Shown: one piece after another, positions 38,411-46,957 of the stretch
How positions within the stretch are numbered: the stretch's first letter is position 1
Layout of the letters: the number at the start of each line of letters is the position of its first letter
Assembly (NCBI GenBank): GCA_014237405.1
Contig: JABZFO010000115.1
Coordinates: 1 to 64,000, forward strand
Direction of reading: 5' to 3'
DNA length: 64,000 nucleotides
From: Desulfosarcina sp.
GTDB lineage: Bacteria > Desulfobacterota > Desulfobacteria > Desulfobacterales > Desulfosarcinaceae
Notes under the pieces: model-generated
Database searches by the model: none
Told to the model about the DNA's origin: nothing
What the model saw: the letters and a program-made list of their open reading frames with translations, nothing else
Program-made: the position numbers and the translations under genes

Positions 38411-39415
38411 CTAAAATTTCTCTTTACTATATGTCTCACAAATCTTCATATACCCGGTTATAAAGGCATCATTCTCTTCACGATTACCTATCGATACCCT
38501 TATGAAGCCTGATGGCAATTGATTTGAGAGATCCGATATCAGGATGCCAATATCTGCCAGTTTGCCCACCATATCAGGAACATCCGTCTTTATGAGTAAG
38601 AAGTTGGTCATACTTTTGTATACCGGAACTGCCAAGTTGTCATTTAGCACGTTCCATATGCGCTCCCTTTCTGCAATAACTCGACAAACGTTTCTCCTCA
38701 TATAGTCAGGATTCTTCAGTGCTTGTATCGCCGCACATAAACTGGGTCTGGGTAAAATCATATAAAATGAAGAAAACGCATCCAAAAATGCCTCTCCTGC
38801 GATCATATAGCCTATTCGAGCGCCTGCCAGGCTGAAGGCCTTGTCCATCGTTCTCGTAATCGCAAGATTGGGGTGCTCTTGCACCATATCCGCAAAAGTG
38901 ACCCCTGAAAATTCATAGTATGCTTCATCGACCACAATAAGTACATCTCTATGATCGACAATAGACCCCACCATTTTGCGATCCAGGAGGATTTTACCCG
39001 TCGGATTGTTAGGATTATCTAAGATCACTAAACAGGGTTCGTTCAACTGATCCAATAAAAGATCAGGATTCAAATCGAAGTCCGGTGGGCTAAGTCGAAT
39101 GCTGATCAACTTGGTTGCGAACTGTTTTGCCGCTTGAACGGTGGGGAAAAATGATGGGCTTACAATGACGATTTTCCTTCCTTTCGAATACGTATGGATG
39201 ATCTCTCTTAGCAGAAGGTCTGATCCAGGACTCTGAATGATATGTTTTTTGGGAACTCCGGAGTAATCAGCCAAAAGCCCAAGAAGCCGCTCAATATCTT
39301 CTGGTTCGCTATAACGATTCAAATCCATCAGGCTTTTCCGGGCGCTTTCAATGATTTCCTTTGAAGGAGGATATGCCACTTCATTCATGTTCAGCTTAAT
39401 GGGCTCTTTCAGCAT
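38411..39415 (-). CDS. PLP-dependent aminotransferase (HisC-like, class I/II)
   Basis: A 334-aa fold-type I aminotransferase with the PLP lysine in TMDKAFSLAGARIGY and upstream NPNNPTGK and VVDEAYYEF motifs. It resembles histidinol-phosphate and threonine-phosphate aminotransferases, but no histidine genes lie nearby, so the substrate is open. It overlaps the upstream kinase gene by seven bases (ATG inside the other's end), so the two are translationally coupled. Codon use is AT-richer than in neighbours. Confidence 0.85.
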   Translation of the reverse strand: MLKEPIKLNMNEVAYPPSKEIIESARKSLMDLNRYSEPEDIERLLGLLADYSGVPKKHIIQSPGSDLLLREIIHTYSKGRKIVIVSPSFFPTVQAAKQFATKLISIRLSPPDFDLNPDLLLDQLNEPCLVILDNPNNPTGKILLDRKMVGSIVDHRDVLIVVDEAYYEFSGVTFADMVQEHPNLAITRTMDKAFSLAGARIGYMIAGEAFLDAFSSFYMILPRPSLCAAIQALKNPDYMRRNVCRVIAERERIWNVLNDNLAVPVYKSMTNFLLIKTDVPDMVGKLADIGILISDLSNQLPSGFIRVSIGNREENDAFITGYMKICETYSKEKF

Positions 39416-40515
39416 CTGACCTTCACCATCATTTTTTCTTTATAGCCTACTGTGACCTCCATGTATCCGGAGAGGAGCCTATCCAGATCTAAATCACCTG
39501 TATCAACTCGCAGACAGTCCAGCATGTTTATCTTGTCCCTTGTTGCCACCACCATGATGTTCTCCCTGTCCACTTGCTTTATTACTTCCGTGGACAACTG
39601 CTTACTCCCTCTGCCAAGAATAAATCCATTGCCGCCAATAGGAGTCAAAATCACTTTTCTCTTCTCGTATTTGTCAAACAGTTCTAAAATGCCTTTCTCG
39701 TTCAGATCTCTTCCCACGGATTTTCCCTCGAAAATCGCATCTATCCCAAGAAGTGTTTTTGGAACTCCAAGTTCATCGGAAATGGCCTTCAGGGTTGTTC
39801 CTGGACCGAGTAGATACAAAACCCGTTTATCCATCTCCTCCACGGTATACACGGCAATTTCCTTTTTCCACTCCACAGAGGATCCACTGATGCCTGAGGC
39901 TTCCTTAGCACCCTGCAATAATTTCTTGACATTGGGCACCAAGAGATAACCATAAAGTCTGGATGCCAACCTTCCCTCTCTAAAGGCGTTTTCGTCTATA
40001 TCCAGGACTTCTTCTTCTGTCACATCAGTGCTTTCTACAAAGGCTTCTATCATCTCGGCAGCCGCTCTGGCACTGACCGAAAACACCGAACTGAAAACTT
40101 TTACACCACCGGGCACTGCAACGACAGATATCTTAGAATTGATCGCATCGTAAATATCCCTTGCAGTGCCATCGCCACCCACAAAAACCAAGAGTTCGAT
40201 ACCGCTATTTACCATTTCCTCGCTGATTCTTTTTGTATCCTCTGCCGCGGTGTCCCCGGCAACTTTCCCGATTACGGTATATGGCATATCAGTACCTTCG
40301 ACATGTCGTTCTCCCATCTTGCCAGGTGCGACAAACAGTGTAATCCTGTCTTTGGTCCTGATGTGGGATAAAACGTCTTTGGTCCTTTCTGGAGTGACGG
40401 GCTTTGCGCCCAATTCCAGTGCCTTCTTGTACATTTCTCCATCCGTCCCCTTGAGGCCAACAGTGCCCCCCATCCCTGCTACGGGATTTACTATCAAACC
40501 TATTTTCCTCTTCAT
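39409..40515 (-). CDS. ATP-NAD/AcoX-type kinase
   Basis: A 368-aa protein of the COG3199/ATP-NAD kinase group. It shows the diacylglycerol/NAD-kinase fold signature GIELLVFVGGDGTARDIYDAI and a start GLIVNPVAGMGGTVGLKGTDG. A separate catalytic role in phosphorylating a small metabolite is possible. The conserved Asp of GGDGT is present. It starts with ATG after GAGAG. Its coupling with an aminotransferase suggests a two-gene pathway for an unidentified amine or phospho-compound. It has lower GC than its neighbours. Confidence 0.82.
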   Translation of the reverse strand: MKRKIGLIVNPVAGMGGTVGLKGTDGEMYKKALELGAKPVTPERTKDVLSHIRTKDRITLFVAPGKMGERHVEGTDMPYTVIGKVAGDTAAEDTKRISEEMVNSGIELLVFVGGDGTARDIYDAINSKISVVAVPGGVKVFSSVFSVSARAAAEMIEAFVESTDVTEEEVLDIDENAFREGRLASRLYGYLLVPNVKKLLQGAKEASGISGSSVEWKKEIAVYTVEEMDKRVLYLLGPGTTLKAISDELGVPKTLLGIDAIFEGKSVGRDLNEKGILELFDKYEKRKVILTPIGGNGFILGRGSKQLSTEVIKQVDRENIMVVATRDKINMLDCLRVDTGDLDLDRLLSGYMEVTVGYKEKMMVKVRC

Positions 40516-40842
40516 ATCTCTCTCTGCTTTCTCCTCGTCTCCATAGATAATAGATGAACCAAAGAATTCAGAAGCCAGGAGTCAGAGGAACTCGGATGTC
40601 GCTTCGCTCCGGCAAATTTGATATTTTTTTGACTGAGCCGAAGGCGAAACCCTTATTCTGAATTCTGGATGCTGACTCCTGGATTCCTTTTCGGACTGAT
40701 TCCGGCAGAGCCTATTATCTCTGACCTGGCCCAAAGGACCAGTTTTTCAAAGGATAAATAAACGCCCTGACCAGGATTCGACCACTGGTGAATTCAAGGA
40801 TCTTGGCCGTTTTCCGCCATGTTTTTAATGCAACCTTAGGGT
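40516..40842. repeat. Intergenic region with CCAGGAGTCAG inverted repeat
   Basis: The 11-bp arms CCAGGAGTCAG (40575) and CTGACTCCTGG (40672) flank about 85 bp, with GAATTCAG/CTGAATTC extending partly. From 40767 to 40815 the sequence resembles 25515-25565. No gene is supported. Function unknown. Confidence 0.55.
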
Positions 40843-41052
40843 CTATTCTCGTATCATGGCCGCTCCACACTTAGGGCATTTCTGCTCATAACAGGGGCTT
40901 CTCAATTCATGGGCTGTTTTTTCACCGCAGTTGGGGCAGACACAATATCCACCCGGTCCTGCCGCAAAACCACCTCCACTGCCGCCTTGGCCACGACCTC
41001 TCCCTGTTCCCGGTCCCTTTCCTTTTGGTCCTGTTCCGTCCCCTCTTGGCAT
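40843..41052 (-). CDS. Small glycine-rich zinc-ribbon protein (DUF5320-like)
   Basis: A 69-aa protein with the typical start MPRGDGTGPKGKGPGTGRGRGQG and a zinc ribbon, CPNCGEKTAHELRSPCYEQKCPKCGA. Such proteins often occur near iron-molybdenum or iron-sulfur maturation genes in anaerobes, although none lie here. A good GGAGGT site precedes ATG. Confidence 0.8.
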   Translation of the reverse strand: MPRGDGTGPKGKGPGTGRGRGQGGSGGGFAAGPGGYCVCPNCGEKTAHELRSPCYEQKCPKCGAAMIRE

Positions 41053-41604
41053 TTTATTTACCTCCTTTTGGTCTTGGTTTAACGTGAAAAATTAGGAAGT
41101 TGCTTTTTACTGATCTGAGTATGGCAGTAAGGCAGTTGTGTGTCAATAATCAAGCCGATACAGCATGTTGTATGTTACAAAATCAGACAGTTATGGATAT
41201 TTTGACCCCCCTCGTCATAAAATGAACTACCTCGCGGCAAGCCACGAGGTATCTAAAGTGATTGTACCGATTATATCGCAGCAAGCTGCGGGAAATTAGG
41301 GCTTCGGAAAAAATAAAATCCACAGAGATGACGCCGGATTTTTGTCCGTGTTCAAGGCGCATCGGTAACTTCATACTGGTTGTATGTGGCCATCGATGCA
41401 ACGCGGAACACGGGTAAAAAGACAAGTAAGATCGTGGATTTAATTTTTCCCGAGGCCCTTAGACCCGGACGAAATTAACTTTTGCCAACATAATTTCCCA
41501 TACCGATTCATAGGTCATCGATCGATGAAAATCCATTGACATCGGCCATACTTTTGGGTTTATTGAGTCCCGAGAACCATTGAGTTCATCCAGGCGCCCA
41601 AGGG
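41053..41604. other. Intergenic region with palindromic elements
   Basis: About 550 bp, no gene supported (the minus ORF 41183-41425 has no features). It contains an ACCTCGCGGCAAGCCACGAGGT hairpin (41228-41251), an imperfect CGCAGCAAGCTGCGG hairpin near 41278, and CCGTGTTC/GAACACGG arms (41346, 41406) that enclose a partly paired 50-bp loop. It ends at the cobalamin riboswitch. Confidence 0.5.
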
Positions 41605-41845
41605 GCATAAGTGCCTCGGCCCTAACAGGGAAAGCGGTGAAAATCCGCTGCGGACCCGCCACTGTAAGTGGGGACGAAAGCCGCGACAACTCACTGTCCG
41701 GCACTCAATTCTATTATTTGATGGTCAGAACTGCTTTTAAACAGAAGCTTCGACCATTAAAAAAAAAATAACGAATAGAGTTGAATGCCGGGCGGGAAGA
41801 GGCGGCCGGTAGAACGAACCACGAGCCAGGAGACCTGCCAGGATG
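41605..41845 (+). ncRNA. Cobalamin riboswitch (btuF operon leader)
   Basis: The conserved core is GTGCCTCGG..., CCTAACAGGGAAAGCGGTGAAAATCCGC, GCGGACCCGCCACTGTAA, GGGGACGAAAGCC, and the 3' half GGAAGAGGCGGCCGG...GAGCCAGGAGACCTGCC. The B12 box (GCCACTG) is at 41658-41664. The variable stem is unusually long: CCGGCACTCAATTCTATT at 41698 pairs with AATAGAGTTGAATGCCGG at 41774, with AT-rich sequence in its loop. It controls the btuF-btuC-btuD genes with a terminator just after it. Confidence 0.92.
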
Positions 41846-41900
41846 ATACAATCGAAAGCGCCTTCGCGGTCAAGGCTGATTCAGTGATCTGGCAGAACCT

Positions 41901-41935
41901 GCCCCGCCTTGATATCTTTCGAGGCGGGGCTTTTT
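41901..41935 (+). terminator. Riboswitch terminator hairpin
   Basis: A perfect 9-bp stem (GCCCCGCCT ... AGGCGGGGC) with a 12-nt loop, followed by TTTTT. It lies between the riboswitch and the btuF start. In the ligand-bound state it would end transcription, lowering vitamin B12 uptake when cobalamin is plentiful. Confidence 0.88.
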
Positions 41936-41952
41936 ATTGCCGGAGAAAAACC

Positions 41953-42948
41953 ATGGGAAACCAATTGGTAGCCATGCAACCATTTGAAACCGCTACACCA
42001 CGATATCCAGAAAGCGACTTCCGGAAAAAACGTTTGGGACAGCCTCTTAATCTGTTTCTTTTCATCCTCTGCCTGCTGATCATTCTCCCCGCTCCCAGTG
42101 CGGCAAAAATGGTCACCGATCAGTTGGGGCGACGGGTCCGCATGCCGGACCACCCCCAACGTATCGTCTCCATGGCGCCCAGCATCACCGAAATCGTTTT
42201 TGCTTTAGACCTGTCCAACCGACTGGTGGGCGCCACCCAGTTCAGCGACTACCCGCCCGCAGTCAAGGCGCTGCCCAAAGTGGGCTCATACGTGCACCTG
42301 GATGTGGAAAAAATCGTCGCCCTTCACCCCGACCTGTGCATCGCTGTCAAGGACGGCAACCCCATCTCCGTCGTCAGCAAACTGGAGTCGGTAGGCATCC
42401 CGGTCTATGCGGTGGACCCGATAAATCTGGACGCGGTCATGGACACTCTGCTGGAATTGGGGCGCCTGCTGGATGTGAACGACCGGGCAAAGGCCATTGT
42501 GGCCGAGATGGCCGATCGGATTCAGCGGGTGCAACAGCGCGTATCCGGCGCTTCTAATCGGCCCGCCGTCTTCTTCCAGATCGGCATCTCCCCCATCGTC
42601 TCCGTGGGCACAAAGACCTTTATCCACGAGTTGATCGTCATGGCCGGCGGAACCAATTTGGCTCACGGCAAGACCCCCTACCCCCGCTTTTCCAAAGAGC
42701 AGGTGATCGTCCTGCGTCCGGAGGTGATTATCATTACCTCCATGGCCCGGATGGCGGTGTTCGAACAGGTGAAAGCCGACTGGCAGCAGTGGCGGGAGCT
42801 GCCGGCCGTTAAAAACGACCGGATCTACCTTGTGGACTCCAATGTGCTGGATCGCCCCACACCCCGCCTGGTGGACGGTTTGGAATTGCTGGCCCAGCTG
42901 ATCCACCCGGATCGTTTCAACGCCGTGGGAACAGGGGCACAGCCGTGA
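41953..42948 (+). CDS. btuF: Periplasmic vitamin B12-binding protein
   Basis: A ~331-aa BtuF-family protein that binds corrinoids in the periplasm and delivers them to BtuCD. It has a signal anchor (NLFLFILCLLIILPAPSAA), the domain-1 start RIVSMAPSITEIVFALDLSNRLVGATQFSDYP, a middle helix, and the C-terminal NDRIYLVDSNVLDRPTPRLVDGL. The track start at 41785 lies inside the riboswitch. I choose ATG 41953, with GGAG eight nt upstream. Overlaps btuC by 4 bases. Confidence 0.9.
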   Translation: MGNQLVAMQPFETATPRYPESDFRKKRLGQPLNLFLFILCLLIILPAPSAAKMVTDQLGRRVRMPDHPQRIVSMAPSITEIVFALDLSNRLVGATQFSDYPPAVKALPKVGSYVHLDVEKIVALHPDLCIAVKDGNPISVVSKLESVGIPVYAVDPINLDAVMDTLLELGRLLDVNDRAKAIVAEMADRIQRVQQRVSGASNRPAVFFQIGISPIVSVGTKTFIHELIVMAGGTNLAHGKTPYPRFSKEQVIVLRPEVIIITSMARMAVFEQVKADWQQWRELPAVKNDRIYLVDSNVLDRPTPRLVDGLELLAQLIHPDRFNAVGTGAQP

Positions 42949-43864
42949 CCAAAACGCCGTCATCACTGCCCGTTAACATAGCCCTGGTATCCCTGGTACT
43001 GGCCCTGCTGCTCGTGGCGGCCATCGTGTTGGGCCTGGCCATGGGATCTTCAGGCGGCAGCATCACGGCGGTATGGGCCACGCTTTTCCAGGACGGTACC
43101 GGCGATGCCATGCAAGGCGCCATCATCTGGCGCATCCGCTTTCCCCGGGTGCTGCTGGCAGCGCTGGTAGGTGCGGCCCTGTCGCTGGGCGGTCTGGTGT
43201 TCCAGGCGCTGCTCAAAAACCCGCTGGCCGAACCCTATATCCTGGGCGTCTCCGGCGGTGCGGCCATCGGCGCCATCATTGGCATCATCCTGGGCCTGTC
43301 CCGCATCCCCGGCGTAGGCGTCACCGCTTTCCTGGGAAGCCTGGCCACCTTGCTGCTGATCATCATCATCTCTTCCGGCCGGGCCATTCTGGTCAAAGAC
43401 GCCCTGCTGCTGTCCGGCGTCATGATCAACGCCTTTTGCAGCGCGGTGATCATGTTTTTGCTCTCCATCACCCAGGATTCCAGCCTGCACAACATCATCT
43501 TCTGGCTCATGGGGGATCTCTCCGCCTCCCAGATCCACCATGTGGGCATGCTCGCCGCCGTACTCCTGCCCTGCTTTATCGTGATCTTCATTCATTCCAA
43601 CCGGATGAACCTGGTGCTGTTGGGCAGCGACATGGCCGCATCCATGGGCGTCAACGTGCGTCTGGTGACCCTGGTGCTGCTCGTCACCACCTCGCTGATG
43701 ATCAGCGTCACGGTCAGCCAGTGCGGCCTTATCGGATTCGTGGGCCTGGTCATTCCCCACCTGCTGCGGCTGGTCATCGGCCCCGACCACCGCCCGGCGG
43801 GGTGATCACGGCCATGATCGGGGCACCACTGTTTATCATTCTGCTGAGGCGATCAAAACAATGA
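42945..43864 (+). pseudogene. btuC: FecCD-family permease of the B12 importer, deletion and frameshift
   Basis: GTG start overlapping the end of btuF. The first frame carries about eight TM helices (FPRVLLAALVGAALSLGGLVFQALLKNPLAEPYILGVSGGAA). It ends at IGPDHRPAG*. The last helix GVITAMIGAPLFIILLRRSKQ is found in another frame and stops at 43864, overlapping btuD's ATG. Homologues have ~33 residues (a TM helix and loop) between GPDHR and the final VGVITALIGAP, and they are missing here. The unbroken protein would form the BtuC homodimer channel. Confidence 0.88.
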
Positions 43865-44667
43865 GTGCTGCCGTTCGCGTCAACCGGTTGAGCTGTTCCT
43901 ATCCCCGGGCACCGGTGCTGTGGGACCTGTCATTCGAGATGGCCGGCGCCGAGTTTTTCATCGTCATCGGCCCCAACGGCTCGGGCAAGACCACGCTGGT
44001 CAAGGCCCTGGCCGGTCTGCTGCCCGTTTCCGGTGGTGACATCTTCATACAGGACCGGCCGCTGCGGCAGATCAACAGGAAAGAACTGGCCCGGCGGGTG
44101 GCATATGTAGCCCAGACCAGCGCCGACGACAGCCCCTTTACCGTTCGGGAGATGGTCCTCATGGGCCGGTCCCCCTACCTGGGTGTCTTGGGTGTGGAGG
44201 GGAAGACGGATATTGACATCGCCCGCCAGGCCATCGCGTTCACCGGTCTGAACCACCTGTCGGGCCGCCGCATCGGCAGCCTTAGCGGTGGCGAACGCCA
44301 GCGGGCCCATATCGCCCGGGCCATCTGCCAACAGCCGGACCTAATCCTGCTGGACGAACCCACCGCCGCCCTGGACCTGGCCCACCAGATCCGCATCATG
44401 AATCTGATGAAACGGCTGAAGCGGGAGAACGGCACCACAGTGGTGATGGTATCCCACGACATCAACCTGGCGGCCATGTACGCCGACCGTCTGCTTCTGC
44501 TGGTAAACGGTCGCGTGGCGGCTTGCGGCCCGCCAGCGCAGGTCATCAACGAAAAGACCCTTGCCGGGGCCTACGGCTGCCGCCTCCTGGTGGACCGAAG
44601 CCCGGCCGGCCCCTGGCCCCGGGTGAGCCTGATACCGGAGGGCGGAGGACTGATGACGGAGGACTGA
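43861..44667 (+). CDS. btuD: Cobalamin ABC transporter ATP-binding protein
   Basis: A 268-aa ABC ATPase of the FecE/BtuD family. It shows Walker A GPNGSGKTT, the signature LSGGERQRA, Walker B LILLDEPTAALDLAHQ, and the H-loop SHDINLAA. It drives corrinoid import through BtuC. It overlaps the btuC end by 4 bp. The C-terminal tail ends in a repeat-like GGLMTED. Complete. Confidence 0.93.
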   Translation: MSAAVRVNRLSCSYPRAPVLWDLSFEMAGAEFFIVIGPNGSGKTTLVKALAGLLPVSGGDIFIQDRPLRQINRKELARRVAYVAQTSADDSPFTVREMVLMGRSPYLGVLGVEGKTDIDIARQAIAFTGLNHLSGRRIGSLSGGERQRAHIARAICQQPDLILLDEPTAALDLAHQIRIMNLMKRLKRENGTTVVMVSHDINLAAMYADRLLLLVNGRVAACGPPAQVINEKTLAGAYGCRLLVDRSPAGPWPRVSLIPEGGGLMTED

Positions 44668-44761
44668 GAGCTGAGGACAGCGCCGCCGCCAGCAGTTTGC
44701 CGGTTTAATCGGAAATGAAACCATATTTCCGGAACGCTGGGCTGCGGTCTTGATTAACAAA

Positions 44762-44877
44762 TTGAACATCGAACATCGAACGTTGAACATCGAATGATGA
44801 GGTCGCTACGCTCCACCGATTTATGAAATGGATAGAATACCTTATTCGACGTTGGATGTTCGATGTTGGGCGTTCAG
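44762..44877. repeat. Palindromic GAACATCGAACGTTGAACATCGA repeat
   Basis: The left arm (44762-44800) and right arm (44849-44877, CGACGTTGGATGTTCGATGTTGGGCGTTC) can pair around a short 45-bp loop. Same family as 16093-16244. It lies between btuD and exbB. Confidence 0.8.
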
Positions 44878-44932
44878 CTATTTAATTACCCTATAGTCTA
44901 AAAACCTATTAACTTATTGTTAAGGACACCCT

Positions 44933-45571
44933 ATGATCGACATCTTCAACAGCGGCGGGCCGGTAATGGTCCCTCTGCTCCTTTGCTCTCTGCTCTCTCT
45001 CACGGTGATCATCGAACGCGGCATCTTCTGGACCATCGTAGGCATGCGATCCAGCCAGCCCCTGGTGAACGAGGTGATGGAACTGTGCCAGGTGGGAAAC
45101 TGGGAGGGGGTCCGAAAGATTGCAGACGGCTCAAAAAGCTACGTCATCCGGATTCTCATTTCCGGCATCCTGCACCGCAACTACTCAATGGTCAAGGCCA
45201 TGGAGTCGGCCGCAGCCGATGAGATCGCTCGTATGCGCCGCTACATGGGTGTGCTGGACACCATCATCACCGTATCTCCCCTGCTGGGCATCTTCGGCAC
45301 GGTGATCGGCATTATCGGTTCTTTTGATATGCTGGGTGCAGGCGGCATCGATCATCCGGAGCTGGTCACCCGGGGCATCGCCCAAGCCCTGATCACCACG
45401 GCCTCGGGTCTGGGCATCGCCATTCTCACGGTCTTTCCCTTCAACTACTTCAACGCCCGCATCGAACGGGCCGCCCGGTTCATTGAAAAGTACGCCACCA
45501 GCCTGGAAATCATCTACGAGAAGATTGCCGACAAAAACGGATCCGCCGTGGAGGCCGATCATGAAGGTTGA
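44933..45571 (+). CDS. exbB: MotA/TolQ/ExbB proton channel protein
   Basis: A 212-aa inner-membrane protein with an N-terminal TM (GGPVMVPLLLCSLLSLTVIIERG), and two later TM helices (LDTIITVSPLLGIFGTVIGIIGSF; GIAQALITTASGLGIAILTVFPFNYF). It forms the proton-conducting pentamer with ExbD and energises TonB. AAGGAC precedes ATG. Overlaps exbD by 11 bases. Confidence 0.92.
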   Translation: MIDIFNSGGPVMVPLLLCSLLSLTVIIERGIFWTIVGMRSSQPLVNEVMELCQVGNWEGVRKIADGSKSYVIRILISGILHRNYSMVKAMESAAADEIARMRRYMGVLDTIITVSPLLGIFGTVIGIIGSFDMLGAGGIDHPELVTRGIAQALITTASGLGIAILTVFPFNYFNARIERAARFIEKYATSLEIIYEKIADKNGSAVEADHEG

Positions 45572-45848
45572 TCTGGGCAATCATCGCAAGGCTCGCATCG
45601 ACATGCTGCCGCTCATCGACATCGTTTTTCTGCTGCTGGTCTTTTTCATCTACGCCATGCTCTCCATGGCCGTTCACCATGCGCTGCCCGTGGCCCTGCC
45701 CGTCTCTTCCACCGGGTCTGAAAAAGATCCCGGTGTGCTGCTGTTTGCCGACAACAGCATCACTTACCAGACCCTTTACGGAGTCATCGACCAGATCAAG
45801 ATGGCGGGAATCAGCCGTCTCTCCCTCGAGTGTGAAAGGCAGCCATAG
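45561..45848 (+). CDS. exbD: ExbD, shortened
   Basis: The 95-aa product contains the single TM helix with the proton-relay aspartate, MLPLIDIVFLLLVFFIYAML, and the C-terminal DPGVLLFADNSITYQTLYGVIDQIKMAGISRLSLE. ExbD proteins are normally about 130-140 aa. The periplasmic beta-strand that follows LPVSSTGS is missing (~35 residues) in frame, so folding is doubtful. It overlaps exbB and abuts tonB. Confidence 0.85.
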   Translation: MKVDLGNHRKARIDMLPLIDIVFLLLVFFIYAMLSMAVHHALPVALPVSSTGSEKDPGVLLFADNSITYQTLYGVIDQIKMAGISRLSLECERQP

Positions 45849-46601
45849 ATGCGGCGGATTCTGCCGGCTTTTGTGATGGCGTCCCTGATCCACGCGGCCC
45901 TGTTGATGGCGGACGCGAAGTGGCTCATCCACCACGCCCCTCTTGCTCCCCGGACCCAGGTGATCACCATGCGACTGGTGGATCGGGTACCGTACTGCCC
46001 GCCGACCATCAACACGCTTCCTATACCGCCGCCTCCGATACCGCCAGAGCCCAGAAAGCCGGCAGTCAATCCGAAACCTGTAGTTAAAAAATCCAAAACT
46101 TTCAAGAAAAAGCCACCGGTGAAAAAAGTCCCGGTTCCTTCACCATCGAAGCCCACCCCCATGTTGGCCGACCATGAACCCGATCCGGAACCGGCGGTGC
46201 CTTTGCCGGAAACGGTATCACAACCGGCCACATCAAGTCCGGCTGAGCCCGCCAAGGCATCTCCTTCGGCAACTTCCAGAGATTCGGACAAACCGCCAAG
46301 TGAGCCGACAGAAGCAATGGCGACAGTCGTCATGGCAAAACCTCGCTACAGCGTAAATCCACCGCCGGTGTATCCTTCGATCGCCCGCCGGCGAGGTTAC
46401 CATGGAACGGTAATCCTTGAGGTATTCGTGAAGGAGAACGGCCGGGTCGGCGATCTGCGCATCTTTCAATCCAGCACACACAAGCTGCTGGACCGGGCAG
46501 CGATGAAGGCCGTCAAGCGCTGGCAGTTCGAGCCGGGCCGGCATGGAGATCGAACCGTGGCTATGTGGGTGCGGGTACCGGTTGAATTCCGCTTGCAGTA
46601 G
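45849..46601 (+). CDS. tonB: TonB energy-transducing protein
   Basis: A 250-aa protein with an N-terminal TM (LPAFVMASLIHAALLMA), a proline/lysine/serine-rich periplasmic spacer (residues ~55-160, PPPPIPPEPRKP, KKKPPVKKVPVPSPSKP) and a C-terminal TonB domain (PPPVYPSIARRRGYHGTVILEVFVKENGRVGDLRIFQSS...MKAVKRWQFEPGR). It would energise the BtuB-like receptor at 53.7-55.8 kb and perhaps others. ATG one base after the exbD stop. Confidence 0.93.
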   Translation: MRRILPAFVMASLIHAALLMADAKWLIHHAPLAPRTQVITMRLVDRVPYCPPTINTLPIPPPPIPPEPRKPAVNPKPVVKKSKTFKKKPPVKKVPVPSPSKPTPMLADHEPDPEPAVPLPETVSQPATSSPAEPAKASPSATSRDSDKPPSEPTEAMATVVMAKPRYSVNPPPVYPSIARRRGYHGTVILEVFVKENGRVGDLRIFQSSTHKLLDRAAMKAVKRWQFEPGRHGDRTVAMWVRVPVEFRLQ

Positions 46602-46957
46602 TTGGCTACGGATGGGTTAAAAATTCCGCTGAGGCCTGAGAAATCCATTGACTTTGACGGTCCTGTTTTCGGAAAATCCGGGTGCGGGAACGGCGCCCCG
46701 AGCCGCGGCGGAAAACCCGGCCCTTATGAAGTTCATCAGACAGCGGCGCATGAACGCCACCTGCGAAGGTTCGGGCAGAGGTTTGATTCAACCCCGGATT
46801 TTGGCTTGTGTTTTGCGCTCTTTTTAAATAGAAACCGCAAGACGATCCATTCGGCAAAACCACCCCCCAGTGTCAGAATTGATGAATAAATTGTTTTGCG
46901 TGGCGATGGTTCGTAATCGTTCATATTTCTAATTGGTTTACCGCAAACACCACTGCC
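46602..46957. other. 355-bp intergenic region, nothing supported
   Basis: Track ORFs here lack family features. The 3' end has a moderate AT-rich stretch that may be the promoter of the TPR-SNF2 gene. No terminator was obvious after tonB. Confidence 0.45.

Noticed and set aside
41183-41425. 80-aa minus-strand ORF before the riboswitch
   Set aside because: It is made from palindromic repeat sequence and shows no protein-like features or start signal.
43803-43805. TGA in btuC as a second selenocysteine codon
   Set aside because: The following residues do not continue the family; the match resumes in another frame, so it is a frameshift stop.
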